Part shown: piece after piece, positions 1 to 12,572 of the stretch | Layout of the letters: each line of letters begins with the position of its first letter | Position numbering within the stretch: the first letter of the stretch is position 1 | Origin: Anaspis maculata | Lineage: Eukaryota > Arthropoda > Insecta > Coleoptera > Scraptiidae | Assembly: GCA_949128115.1 (NCBI GenBank) | Contig: OX421964.1 | Coordinates: forward strand, 52,864,601 to 52,928,600 | DNA length: 64,000 nt | Direction of reading: 5' to 3' | The notes under the pieces: model-generated | Database searches by the model: none | The model's input: the letters and a program-made list of their open reading frames with translations, nothing else | Told to the model about the DNA's origin: nothing | Made by a program: the position numbers and the translations under genes

Positions 1-3000
1 CGATGCCGTTGATAATGCTGCTGTGATTATTGCTATCCCAGACCAAGACGCAGTGGCTACACCCAAGTTTTCAAACGTTTTGTACACGGCGCAATACAAA
101 ATTACTGACGGAACTCATTCTATAGTTTTGGATCCAGAGGATCAAGAAATCACCGTGAAAACTGATGATCCTGCAAAAACCACTGTTATTTTGACTGGAA
201 GTCTGTATTCTTATAATGCTGCAAGATCTTTTGAAAACTATTGAAATTATAGAGTATAGCGAAAACTTCGAGGTAACCCTCCTGGATGATCACTACACAA
301 TTTCAATCAAGAACAACCTAGATGATTCAGTCTTGAACAGTCAGAGTCATATCATTTTGAGCTTGGATGCTAGCACTGATGGAACACAAGAGCATGGACT
401 GGCTAGCTTAGATATTAATCTACCACAAGCCACTACAGATATTATACCGACTTTTTCAAGTTCTTACTACACAGCTTCATATTCAGTCGTTGACGATAAG
501 CAAGATTCTGTGGCAATAACTGGTGATCCGATAACTATATCCAGTGACATGGCCGATCAAACTGTAGTAAAAGTAATTGGAAGTAAGTGTTTCAATTTGA
601 TCATGGTCCCAATTTTGATACAATATTGATATTGTAGCATACTCCATAAATTTCGAAGCCCAGAAACAGGAGAACGATTGGCAATTGATTGTCATTCAAG
701 ATGTTGATGACTCGACTCTGAAGGAGCAACAGATCTTTATTACTCTAGAAGCAACTCTTGATGGAGCATCTTCTAAAGGAAACTCAGCTGTTGTTATCAA
801 ATTACCAAATAGTTTAAGTCCAATTCCGAAATTTTCACAAATTTTCTACACAGCTACTTATTCAGTAAATTCCGATGGAACAGATGAAATAACCACTGAT
901 CCGATAAGCGTCAGTGATAATCCGGAAACAGTTCAAATTACGGGGAGTAAGTCTGTTTGCAGGAAGTTTATCAGTTAATCAACTGAACTCTTCTAACCTT
1001 TTGTGCTCTTCTGAATATTTTATTTGTTTATTTTTTCTGCTGTCAGCCTACTTTTCTAAAGAAATTCAAAATTTACAGCCTATGGCGAATACTTTGATAT
1101 CAGCTGCAGTGCTGGAAACTGCCTAGTAACTGTGAAAGGCAACCTTCCAGACGACATCCTCAAGAGCCAGTATGAAATTCTCATATCCTTGGAAGCGAAA
1201 AAAAACAGCGTTTCAGAAATAGGCACAGCAACAGTATTGATAAATTTACCATTGAAAGACACGCTAGATGTGCCTCAATTCGAGGAATCCTTTTACACAG
1301 CAACATACACTCAACATGAGGGAAGCGACAGCGTTGATGTCGATAACGGCCCGATAAAACTCAAAGGAATTGACGACGCAACCAAAGTTACCGTAACGCT
1401 AAGTGGAGGTAATATCGTGGATGTGTACTGAACTATGTTCAATTCTAGTGTGATTCGAGCTGGCTGGGAGTTTCGCCACGCGACTAACACCCTTGAAAAA
1501 AAGAAATTCGCAAAATCAAAACTCACTCGAATCACACTAGGGTTGAACGTACTGTATTACAAACAGCTACATCAGGGATCTTCTTTCGTTTCAGAAAATG
1601 AAGATAATTTCAAAATTGAGCCGTTAGGTGACCACTGGGTTTTTTCCTGGGTGAGCGACTTACCCGCAGATGTACTCGATAGTAAAAGTTCATTGGTACT
1701 TCAACTGCAAGCCCAACAAGGAGATAATCCGAACCAAGGTTTAGGTGTGTTAGTTGTTAAGTTGCCGAAAACTGTTGTATCGAGTGCAATAAGTTTTTCA
1801 CAAGACGTCTATTATGCTGATTATAAAACAGCGAATGACGATGGAAAGGACTCCATATCAGCTACGGACATACTTGTAGCCGGAGAGAATTTAGACCAAG
1901 TCAAAATCACCAAAGAAGGAGGTGCGTTTTTTCACCTTGTTTCAGTTCTTAAATTTTCTACACATAGAATTTTTGCGTTCTAGAAAATGCAGATAACTTT
2001 GATATCGCATACGATAATACCGGTAAAGTGACTGTTACATTGAATGACAATTTACCCACCGACATTCTTGATGGTGAATCCATTGTAACCCTCACACTCA
2101 AGGCAACGCAAGAAAGTACAAACACTGTGATTACTGCTGCATTAGTCGTGAAACTTCCACCAAGAGTTGTCAGCAGTCCAATTCAATTCTCTGATAATGC
2201 TTATTATGCTGATTATAAAAAAGCGAATGACGATGGAAAGGACTCTATATCAGCTACGGACATACTTGTAACCGGAGAGAATCTAGACCAAGTCAAAATC
2301 ACCAAAGAGGGAGGTTCGTTGTTTTTACCTTGTTCCAATTATTACATTTTCTACACATTGAATTTTTGCGTTCTAGAAAATGCAGATAACTTTGATATCG
2401 CATACGATAATTCCGGTAAAGTGACTGTTACATTGAATGACAATTTACCCACCGACATTCTTGATGGTGAATCCATTGTAACCCTCACACTCAAGGCAAC
2501 GCAGGAAAGCACAAGCACTGTGATTACCGCTGCATTAGTAGTGAAACTTCCACCAAGAGTTGTCAACAGTCCAATTCAATTCTCTGATAATGCTTATTAT
2601 GCTGATTATAAAAAAGCGAATGACGATGGAAAGGACTCCATATCAGCTACGGACATACTTGTAACCGGAGAGAATCTAGACCAAGTCAAAATCACCAAAG
2701 AAGGAGGTTCGTTTTTTTTTTACCTTGTTCTAATTATTACATTTTCTACACATTGAATTTTTGCGTTCTAGAAAATGCAGATAACTTTGATATCGCATAC
2801 GATAATTCCGGTAAAGTGACTGTTACATTGAATGACAATTTACCCACCGACATTCTTGATGGTGAATCCATTGTAACCCTCACACTCAAGGCAACGCAAG
2901 AAAGTACAAACACTGTGATTACTGCTGCATTAGTCGTGAAACTTCCACCAAGAGTTGTCAGCAGTCCAATTCAATTCTCTGATAATGCTTATTATGCTGA

Positions 3001-6000
3001 TTATAAAAAAGCGAATGACGATGGAAAGGACTCTATATCAGCTACGGACATACTTGTAACCGGAGAGAATCTAGACCAAGTCAAAATCACCAAAGAGGGA
3101 GGTTCGTTGTTTTTACCTTGTTCCAATTATTACATTTTCTACACATTGAATTTTTGCGTTCTAGAAAATGCAGATAACTTTGATATCGCATACGATAATT
3201 CCGGTAAAGTGACTGTTACATTGAATGACAATTTACCCACCGACATTCTTGATGGTGAATCCATTGTAACCCTCACACTCAAAGCAACGCAGGAAACAAG
3301 CACTGTAATTACTGCTGCATTAGTAGTGAAACTTCCACCAAGAGTTGTCAGCAGTCCAATTCAATTCTCTGATAATGCTTATTATGCCGATTATAAAATA
3401 GCGAATGACGATGGAAAGGATTCCATATCAGCTACGGACATACTTATAACCGGAGAGAATCTAGACCAAGTCAAAATCACCAAAGAAGGAGGTTCGTTTT
3501 TTTTTACGTTGTTCCAATTATTACATTTTCTACACATTGAATTTTTGCGTTCTAGAAAATGCAGATAACTTTGATATCGCATACGATAATTCCGGTAAAG
3601 TGACTGTTACATTGAATGACAATTTACCCACCGACATTCTTGATGGTGAATCCATTGTAACCCTCACACTCAAAGCAACGCAGGAAACAAGCACTGTAAT
3701 TACTGCTGCATTAGTAGTGAAACTTCCACCAAGAGTTGTCAGCAGTCCAATTCAATTCTCTGATAATGCTTATTATGCCGATTATAAAATAGCGAATGAC
3801 GATGGAAAGGATTCCATATCAGCTACGGACATACTTATAACCGGAGAGAATCTAGACCAAGTCAAAATCACCAAAGAAGGAGGTTCGTTTTTTTTTACGT
3901 TGTTCCAATTATTACATTTTCTACACATTGAATTTTTGCGTTCTAGAAAATGCAGATAACTTTGATATCGCATACGATAATTCCGGTAAAGTGACTGTTA
4001 CATTGAATGACAATTTACCCACCGACATTCTTGATGGTGAATCCATTGTAACCCTCACACTCAAAGCAACGCAGGAAACAAGCACTGTAATTACTGCTGC
4101 ATTAGTAGTGAAACTTCCACCAAGAGTTGTCAGCAGTCCAATTCAATTCTCTGATAATGCTTATTATGCCGATTATAAAATAGCGAATGACGATGGAAAG
4201 GATTCCATATCAGCTACGGACATACTTATAACCGGAGAGAATCTAGACCAAGTCAAAATCACCAAAGAAGGAGGTTCGTTTTTTTTTACGTTGTTCCAAT
4301 TATTACATTTTCTACACATTGAATTTTTGCGTTCTAGAAAATGCAGATAACTTTGATATCGCATACGATAATTCCGGTAAAGTGACTGTTACATTGAATG
4401 ACAATTTACCCACCGACATTCTTGATGGTGAATCCATTGTAACCCTCACACTCAAAGCAACGCAGGAAACAAGCACTGTAATTACTGCTGCATTAGTAGT
4501 GAAACTTCCACCAAGAGTTGTCAGCAGTCCAATTCAATTCTCTGATAATGCTTATTATGCCGATTATAAAATAGCGAATGACGATGGAAAGGATTCCATA
4601 TCAGCTACGGACATACTTATAACCGGAGAGAATCTAGACCAAGTCAAAATCACCAAAGAAGGAGGTTCGTTTTTTTTTTACCTTGTTCCAATTATTACAT
4701 TTTCTACACGATGAATTTTTGCGTTCTAGAAAATGCAGATAACTTTGATATCGCATACGATAATTCCGGTAAAGTGACTGTTACATTGAATGACAATTTA
4801 CCCACCGACATTCTTGATGGTGAATCCATTGTAACCCTCACACTCAAGGCAACGCAGGAAAGCACAAGCACTGTAATTACTGCTGCATTAGTAGTGAAAC
4901 TTCCACCAAGAGTTGTCAGCAGTCCAATTCAATTCTCTGATAATGCTTATTATGCTGATTATAAAAAAGCGAATGACGATGGAAAGGACTCTATATCAGC
5001 TACGGACATACTTGTAACCGGAGAGAATCTAGACCAAGTCAAAATCACCAAAGAGGGAGGTTCGTTGTTTTTACCTTGTTCCAATTATTACATTTTCTAC
5101 ACATTGAATTTTTGCGTTCTAGAAAATGCAGATAACTTTGATATCGCATACGATGATGCCGGTAAAGTGACTGTTACATTGAATGACAATTTACCCACCG
5201 ACATTCTTGATGGTGAATCCATTGTAACCCTCACACTCAAGGCAACGCAGGAAACAAGCACTGTAATTACTGCTGCATTAGTAGTGAAACTTCCACCAAG
5301 AGTTGTCAGCAGTCCAATTCAATTCTCTGATAATGCTTATTATGCCGATTATAAAATAGCGAATGACGATGGAAAGGATTCCATATCAGCTACGGACATA
5401 CTTATAACCGGAGAGAATCTAGACCAAGTCAAAATCACCAAAGAAGGAGGTTCGTTTTTTTTTTACCTTGTTCCAATTATTACATTTTCTACACGATGAA
5501 TTTTTGCGTTCTAGAAAATGCAGATAACTTTGATATCGCATACGATAATTCCGGTAAAGTGACTGTTACATTGAATGACAATTTACCCACCGACATTCTT
5601 GATGGTGAATCCATTGTAACCCTCACACTCAAGGCAACGCAGGAAAGCACAAGCACTGTAATTACTGCTGCATTAGTAGTGAAACTTCCACCAAGAGTTG
5701 TCAGCAGTCCAATTCAATTCTCTGATAATGCTTATTATGCTGATTATAAAAAAGCGAATGACGATGGAAAGGACTCTATATCAGCTACGGACATACTTGT
5801 AACCGGAGAGAATCTAGACCAAGTCAAAATCACCAAAGAGGGAGGTTCGTTGTTTTTACCTTGTTCCAATTATTACATTTTCTACACATTGAATTTTTGC
5901 GTTCTAGAAAATGCAGATAACTTTGATATCGCATACGATGATGCCGGTAAAGTGACTGTTACATTGAATGACAATTTACCCACCGACATTCTTGATGGTG

Positions 6001-9000
6001 AATCCATTGTAACCCTCACACTCAAGGCAACGCAGGAAACAAGCACTGTAATTACTGCTGCATTAGTAGTGAAACTTCCACCAAGAGTTGTCAGCAGTCC
6101 AATTCAATTCTCTGATAATGCTTATTATGCCGATTATAAAATAGCGAATGACGATGGAAAGGATTCCATATCAGCTACGGACATACTTATAACCGGAGAG
6201 AATCTAGACCAAGTCAAAATCACCAAAGAAGGAGGTTCGTTTTTTTTTTTACCTTGTTCCAATTATTACATTTTCTACACGATGAATTTTTGCGTTCTAG
6301 AAAATGCAGATAACTTTGATATCGCATACGATAATTCCGGTAAAGTGACTGTTACATTGAATGACAATTTACCCACCGACATTCTTGATGGTGAATCCAC
6401 TGTAACCCTCACACTCAAGGCAACGCAGGAAAGCACAAGCACTGTAATTACTGCTGCATTAGTAGTGAAACTTCCACCAAGAGTTGTCAGCAGTCCAATT
6501 CAATTCTCTGATAATGCTTATTATGCTGATTATAAAAAAGCGAATGACGATGGAAAGGACTCCATATCAGCTACGGACATAATTGTAACCGGAGAGAATC
6601 TAGACCAAGTCAAAATCACCAAAGAAGGAGGTTCGTTTTTTTTTCTACCTTGTTCCAATTATTACATTTTCTACACATTGAATTTTTGCGTTCTAGAAAA
6701 TGCAGATAACTTTGATATCGCATACGATAATTCCGGTAAAGTGACTGTTACATTGAAGGACAATTTATCTACCGACATTCTTGATGGTGAATCCATTGTT
6801 ACCCTCACACTCAAGGCAACGCAGGAAAGCACAAGCACTGTGATTACCGCTGCATTAGTAGTGAAACTTCCACCAAGAGTTGTCAACAGTCCAATTCAAT
6901 TCTCTGATAATGCTTATTACGCTGATTATAAAAAAGCGAATGACGATGGAAAGGACTCTATATCAGCTACGGACATACTAGTAACCGGAGAGAATCTAGA
7001 CCAAGTCAAAATCACCAAAGAAGGAGGTGCATTTTTTCACCTTTGTTTCAGTTCTTACATTTTCTACACATTGAATTTTTGTGTTCTAGAAAATGCAGAT
7101 AACTTTGATATCGCATACGATAATTCCGGTAAAGTGACTGTTACATTGAAGGACAATTTACCCACCGACATTCTTGATGGTGAATCCATTGTAACCCTCA
7201 CACTTAAGGCAACGCAAGAAAGCACAAGCACTGTGATTACCGCTGCATTAGTAGTGAAACTTCCACCAAGAGTTGTCAGCAGTCCAATTCAATTCTCTGA
7301 TAATACTTATTATGCTGATTATAAAAAAGCGAATGACGATGGAAAGGACTCCATATCAGCTACGGACATACTTATAGCCGGAGAGAATCTAGATCAGGTT
7401 GAAATTACCAAAGATGGAGGTTCGAGTCTCTATATGTATAATTTCCAAAAACTGTCGGAATCCTGATTTATTTCTCCCTGTATAAAAATCACTCATACAC
7501 TTATTCATAGCAACTACTCCATGCTTTACTTGTTGTATGTTGCATGTTGCAATCTGTAAACTTGTGTAACTATATACTTCTTGTGTTCAGAAAATTCGAT
7601 CCGTAAACCCATTAGTACTCATGAAACAACGAAGTCACTACCATCTTTCATCATGTTTGTAATAATAATTCAGATTCTTCATCTTTTAAATTACACACTG
7701 CACTTCATTCACCACACATCTTCTCTCAGTCTGACACTCAGTTATTCCCTCATAATATTTTCTCTCTTCAGCAACGTGACCTTTCTGGCATCCAGTTCCT
7801 GAAATGCCTTCTTCTGTCGTTCTCTTCACTCGACGTTTACCTTGTTCTACTCCCCATTCTGTTTCTTGTTGTCCTTGTCTTGTCACTTATACCCAAAATA
7901 CCAAAAGATTCTTGACATTGATTGTATTCCAGATACTGCAGATAACTTTGATAGTAAATACGACAAAAATAGTGGCAAAGTGAGTGTCACTTTAAAGTCC
8001 AATTTACCAGCCGAGGTTCTCAATGGTGAATCCGTTGTAACCCTTACTCTCAAGGCAACGCAGGAAAGCACAAGCACTGTGATTACTGCTGCATTAGTAG
8101 TGAAACTGCCACCAAGAGTTGTCAACAGTCCAATTCAATTCTCTGATAATGCTTATTATGCTGATTATAAAAAAGCCAATGACGATGGAAAGGACTCCAT
8201 ATCAGCTACGGACATACTTATAGCCGGAGAGAATCTAGATCAAGTCAAAATCACCCAAGAAGGAGGTTCGTTTTTCGCCTTGTTTCAATTAGGGATTACA
8301 TTTTCTCCACATTGAATTTTTGCGTTCTAGAAAATGCAGATAACTTTATTATCGTGTACGATAATGCCGGTAAAGTGACTGTTACATTGAAGACCAATTT
8401 ACCAACCGAGGTTCTCAATGGTGAATCCGTTGTTACCATCACTGTGAAAGCAAGACAAGAAAGTACAAGTACTGTAGTTACTGCTGCTTTAGTAGTGAAA
8501 CTTCCGCCAAGAGTTATTAATAGTCCTATCAATTTCTCCAAGATGGCATATTACGCTGATTATCACAAAGGAAATGATGATGAAATTGACTCCATTTCGG
8601 CAACAGACATATCTATAACAGGAGAACATTTAGATCAAGTTGCAGTAACGAGAGAAGGAGGTTCGAATATTTTTTTATTTCCTGTTACTCAAAATTCTTA
8701 TAAACTTCGAATTGTATTTTAGATAATGCAGATAACTTTAATGTTGCATATGACATGACAACTGGCAAAGTGACTGTTACTTTGATCTCCAATTTACCAG
8801 ATGAAGTTCTTGACGGTAATTCCGTCGTTACAATCACTTTAACGGCAACGCAAACAAGTTCGAGCGCCAAAGTAACCGCTGCTGTGGTTATCAAACTACC
8901 TCCTCGGGTTGTTAATAGCCCTATCAATTTCTCCAAGATGGCATATTACGCTGAATATCACAAAGCAGATGATGATGATGAAAATGACTCTATTTCAACA

Positions 9001-12000
9001 ACAGATATAATATCCATAACAGGAGAACACTTGGATCAAGTTGCAGTCACGAAAGAAGGAGGTTTGAATATTTTCTTTATTTCTAGTTAGGCACTCGGAG
9101 ATCTTATGAACTTCGAATTACATTTTAGATAATGCAGATAGCTTTGGTATTGCATACGACAAAACTGGCAAAGTGACTGTCACTCTGATTTCCAATTTAC
9201 CAGCTGAAGTTCTTGACGGTAATTCCGTCGTTACAATCACTTTAACGGCAACGCAAACAAGTTCGAGCGCTGAAGTAACCGCTGCTCTGGTTATCAAACT
9301 ACCTCCTCGGGTTGTTAATAGTCCCATTAATTTCTCCAAGGTGACATATTATGCCGATTATCAAAAAGCTACTGATGGAGGAAAAGATATTGTTAAATTA
9401 TCCTCAGATATAAGCATTAGTGGACCCCAAGACGGTGTTGAGTTCAGCAAAACTGGAGGTTGAATCATTGTTCATTGTTGTAAACATACTTCTAACAATT
9501 TGCAATTGCAGACAATAAGGAATACTTTGATATTGACTACGATCATGATACCGGTGAAGTGACTCTCAGTCTGGATAAGAACCTACCGGACAATCTTCTT
9601 GATGGGAACACTATTGTAACTATCACTCTTAAAGCCGTCATCAAGGCTTCTGATGTAGAAATAACAGCCGATGTGGTTGTTAAACTTCCCAAAGGTGCGA
9701 TTCAAGCAGAGAGTTTTCGTCCTTTTGCTAAACAGATAGAATTTAATTTTCAGCTCCTGTTAGTAATCCATCAAACAAAGACAACGATTCAGACAACACT
9801 GGGCTTATAGCTGCAGTCTCAGTTCTGGCAGTACTTCTGGTTGTATCCCTAGTTGGAAGCGCAGCATTTTACTATTACAGAAGGTTTGCTTATGATTATT
9901 ATACCGGGTGGGCCATAAAAAACCGTGCTCTGAATTTTTCCATCTAAAATTTTTATTTCGCCACTGATATCAACGAACTTTTCAGCATTGGCTAGCCAAT
10001 TGAATAGGCTATCATTCCCGTATTTCAAAATGGCCGACATTTCAAAATCCAAGATGGCAGAAACAATTGAAAATAGGCCTTTATTTGTTCCCGTTGCTTT
10101 TTATTGAAAGTTAGCAGAAAGTTGGAACAATTAATGTATTATGAAAGAATACACCTTTCTTGTCAATTCAAAACCACAACCAGTAAAATCGGGTCATCGG
10201 CTGAGGAGCGATCGCGAGTTGAAGCGAAGCCCACTTTCCGTTTTTTTCATTTTCGCATTAACTGATCCAAATTTAGGTATCCTGTCCGCCAATCCGCCAT
10301 TTGCTTATTTCTCAACCGATTTTTTCAAATTTGGTATCAATGACTAGCCAATTGAACAGGCTATCTTTTTCATGTGGAAAAATGACGTACATATCAAAAT
10401 CCAAGATGGCGGAAACAATTTAAAATATAATTTCTTTTGTCCTCATTGCTTTTTGATAAAAATTAGCAGAAAGTCAAAATCAAAAATTATTATGACGGAA
10501 TAGACCTTCCTTGACAATCCAAGACAGCAACCAATCAAATCGGGTCATCTGCTAAGGAGCTACGGCGAGTTGAAGCGAAGCCTACCTACCGGTTCCTTTA
10601 TTCCCGCATAAATGACCCAAATTTAGGAATCCTGCCCGCCGTATCCTCATTTTCCAACCGATTTTCTCAAATTTGGTATCAATGGCTAGCCAATTGAACA
10701 GGTTGCCATTTTCATATGAGAAAATGGCCAATATGTCAACATTCAAGATGGCGGAAATATTTGAAAATAGGCCTTATTCGTCCTTGTTGGAATAGAAAAA
10801 CGGAAAGTATGCTCCGCTTCAACTGGCCGTAGCTCCTCATCAGATGAACCGATTTGATTAGTTCTGTCTTGAATTATCGGGAAAGGTCAATTCCTTCATA
10901 ATAATTATTGGTTTTGACTTTTCGCTCATTTTTATTAAAAAGCAATGAGGACAAAAGATATTCTATTTTAAATTGCTTCCTTCATCTTGGATTTATACAG
11001 GTTTGTCATTTTGTCATATGAAAAAGGTAGCCTGTCCAATTGACTAGCCATTAATACTAAATTTGAGAAAATCGGTTGAGAAATGAGCATATGGCGGATT
11101 GGCGGGCAGGATATCTAAATTTGGGTCAATTATACGGAAATGAAAAAAAACAGAAAGTAGGCTCCGCTTCAACTCGCAATACTCATCAGCCGATAAGCCG
11201 ATTTTATTGGTTGTGGTCTTGAATTGACAAGGAAGGTCTAATCTTTCATAATACATTATTGGTTTTGACTTTCTGGTAACTTTCAATAAAAAGCAACGAA
11301 AGCAAAACAAGGCCTATTTTCAATTGTTTCTGCCATCTTGAATTTTGGTATGTCGGCCATTTTGAAATACAGAAATGATAGCCTATTCAATTGGCTATCC
11401 AATTCTAAAAAGTTCGATGAAAATCGGTGGAGGAATGAAAATTTTAGAGGGAAAAATTCAGAGCACGGTTTTTTATGGCCCACTCGGCATATTTGAGTCA
11501 GACAAAAAATTATAGACGATATTACAGAAAACGTACCAGCAATTATGCTGAAATGGACGAAGATCTCGAGACAGAACCGAAGTTCACGAAAAACCCCAAA
11601 GTGTCCGATGTGTAAGTTCAAATGTTCTTTTCAATGTTCTATTCTTACTACACTAACACAGATACTAATTAAAAAGCAACCAGAACATACCCTACACAGT
11701 ACACACACAAGTTACAAGTTTTTAAATTCATATACTTACGGCTAATTCCTTTTTTTTTTTCAATTTTCAGGGAATAACAGTTACGGAGTCATAACTTTAT
11801 TGCCATGAAATAATGTTACTTTTGTTAATTGCAAACAATAAAAAAACTTGTGTTGTGTACTGTGTGGTTTTGGTTTATTCACGGCATTCCATCAAGACTT
11901 CTTTGGCAGAACAGAAAGCCTTTTTTGTTCCAGGCACAAATTTGATCACCCAACCCGGCGACCAACGACTGGAATCAGATATTCCATACAAGAGGATGAC

Positions 12001-12210
12001 GGTCCATCGGAAACTACAACCGATTATGATGACGCAAAGGAGAGAAGGAAATCAGTTGCTTTTGATGAAAACGTGGAAAAGCTGGAGATTGAATCAGTCA
12101 AAGATGATAATGACGAAAGCAAAATAGACATAGACGATGAAGACGATGATGCCGATGATGAAAGTGACAACAACAGTGAGAGCAGTAGTGAACAGACTTC
12201 AGATTTGTAA
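1..12210 (+). CDS. Giant cadherin-like single-pass membrane protein (5' partial)
   Basis: Exons: 1-200, 253-582, 638-946, 1079-1408, 1595-1921, 1984-2313, 2377-2706, 2772-3101, 3165-3491, 3556-3882, 3947-4273, 4338-4664, 4730-5059, 5123-5449, 5515-5844, 5908-6234, 6301-6630, 6697-7026, 7090-7419, 7933-8265, 8331-8660, 8723-9061, 9129-9458, 9512-9694, 9754-9883, 11516-11611, 11934-12210. Phases agree throughout and give at least 2,704 residues. Each ectodomain exon encodes about 110 residues with a cadherin-like pattern: P..F....YYA.Y, a D-rich loop, NFDI....GKVTVTL..LP...LDGES.VTLTLKA, then ALVVKLP. The cadherin Ca2+ motifs (LDRE, DxNDN) are missing or degenerate, so this is a divergent family member. 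Exon 9754-9883 encodes the only clear membrane helix (GLIAAVSVLAVLLVV...) followed by YYYRR, so the C-terminus is cytoplasmic. The tail ends in an Asp/Glu/Ser-rich stretch (DDEDDDADDESD) and QTSDL-stop. The 5' end lies outside the window. Likely adhesion or receptor role at the cell surface; the specific function and orthologue were not recognised. Confidence 0.85.
3556..4664 (+). repeat. 391-bp exon+intron unit repeated with no visible difference
   Basis: Exons starting at 3556, 3947 and 4338 are spaced exactly 391 bp apart. Exon plus downstream intron looks identical by eye between the first two; the third differs only in its downstream intron (T-run length, and CGATGAAT in place of CATTGAAT). 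The exon at 3165 has the same sequence and is also 391 bp upstream. This is the youngest amplification step in the array. Confidence 0.9.
4730..6300 (+). repeat. 785-bp two-exon unit duplicated in tandem
   Basis: The exon pair 4730-5059/5123-5449 recurs at 5515-5844/5908-6234 with a constant offset of 785 bp. The offset includes the distinctive DDAGK variant in the second exon and the alternating intron types. A related pair with offset 788 bp occurs at 1984-2706 and 2772-3491. A second-order unit has therefore been copied on top of the single-exon unit. Confidence 0.9.
7420..7932 (+). other. Longer intron in the cadherin-like gene
   Basis: This 513-bp intron separates the homogenised exon core from the more diverged downstream repeat exons. 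It is AT-rich and T/C-rich near the acceptor. No inverted repeat, ORF or mobile element is evident. Confidence 0.7.
9906..11484. mobile_element. 1.6-kb foldback element in the intron before the cytoplasmic-tail exons
   Basis: The ends are inverted copies: GTGGGCCATAAAAAACC at 9908 is mirrored as GGTTTTTTATGGCCCAC ending at 11483. Roughly 680 bp on the left (9906-10585) is imperfectly complementary to about 685 bp on the right (10800-11484). The left arm holds about 350-bp direct repeats carrying the motifs AAGATGGC and AGTTGAAGCGAAGCC, and a further partial copy forms the loop. It lies wholly within intron 9884-11515, between the transmembrane exon and the tail exon. No transposase is seen, so it is non-autonomous. 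Confidence 0.85.
11771..11842 (+). other. Possible alternative 3' terminal exon with early stop
   Basis: A strong acceptor (T-run then TTTTCAG at 11764-11770) follows the donor GTAAGT at 11612. Splicing here keeps phase 2 and gives V-E-stop (stop 11775-11777). An AATAAA lies at 11837-11842. The product would lack the 92-residue acidic tail encoded by 11934-12210. Both 3' ends look usable; transcript data would decide. Confidence 0.45.
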
Positions 12211-12292
12211 TTTGTAATGTGTAATGTGTACCTACCTTTAGGATAAGAAATATTTATACTGATATTACTGTGTATACTTTATCATTATTGAA

Positions 12293-12298
12293 AATAAA
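12293..12298 (+). terminator. Poly(A) signal of the cadherin-like gene
   Basis: Canonical AATAAA, 83 bp after the stop codon of the long-tail isoform. Confidence 0.7.
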
Positions 12299-12409
12299 CA
12301 ATTATTTATTCAATTTAATAGTTTGACCACTAACTAGTTTGGAACAAGCTTCTGGATGTAGTTGGAATGCTTGCTAAATGCTAAATAAACGCAGGTAAAA
12401 TACGAACGA

Positions 12410-12572
12410 TGGTGCCGACCTCATGCGATGTTGGTGGTCGTTAAAAATCCCTACCCTGTGTTGGAACACAGTGGTTCGGCAAAATTTCCGGTACAGTGGA
12501 GGAAAGCATCCACCGGGGCGTCAGCGTTGGACCTCGTTGCGAAAATAGGCCAACGTTGAATAAACGAAAAAA
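12410..12572 (+). repeat. Probable 3' end of a retroposon
   Basis: A locally GC-richer block ends in GAATAAACG followed by an A-run, as expected of a LINE or SINE 3' tail. No coding remnant or B-box was found. The 365 bp that follow up to 12937 show no recognisable gene. Confidence 0.3.

Larger units (their letters stand above)
1984..7419 (+). repeat. Tandem array of 14 near-identical cadherin-repeat exons
   Basis: Fourteen exons of 327 or 330 bp share nearly the same sequence. Their introns are 62-70 bp, start GTTCG or GTGCA, and end TTCTAG. All exons begin and end in phase 1, so any one can be lost or gained without breaking frame. The length classes reflect a one-codon indel (QESTSTV or QESTNTV versus QETSTV). 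Variation is patchwork: N/T or DDA/DNS near the exon start, KKAND versus KIAND, LVTG versus LITG. This implies unequal crossing-over and gene conversion. Flanking exons (253-1921 and 7933-9458) encode the same fold but are more diverged, so the core is the recently expanded part. Assembly collapse or expansion of copy number is possible. Confidence 0.93.

Noticed and set aside
1984..7419. Regularly spaced repeats suggesting a CRISPR array
   Set aside because: The unit is 391 bp, coding and spliced, in a eukaryotic gene; there are no spacers or short direct repeats.
5496..7466. A continuous 656-codon frame that looks like one exon
   Set aside because: It reads through five short introns with clear GTTCG/GTGCA donors and TTCTAG acceptors. 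Sister introns of 64-65 bp in the same array are out of frame, so these are introns.
2351..9339. Antisense frames of 60-83 codons recurring across the cadherin array
   Set aside because: They are shadows of the conserved plus-strand exons and have no splice or start logic of their own.
11813..12127. Alternative frame over the acidic tail exon
   Set aside because: The overlapping frame from 11934 joins in phase to the upstream tail exon and encodes the acidic C-terminus.
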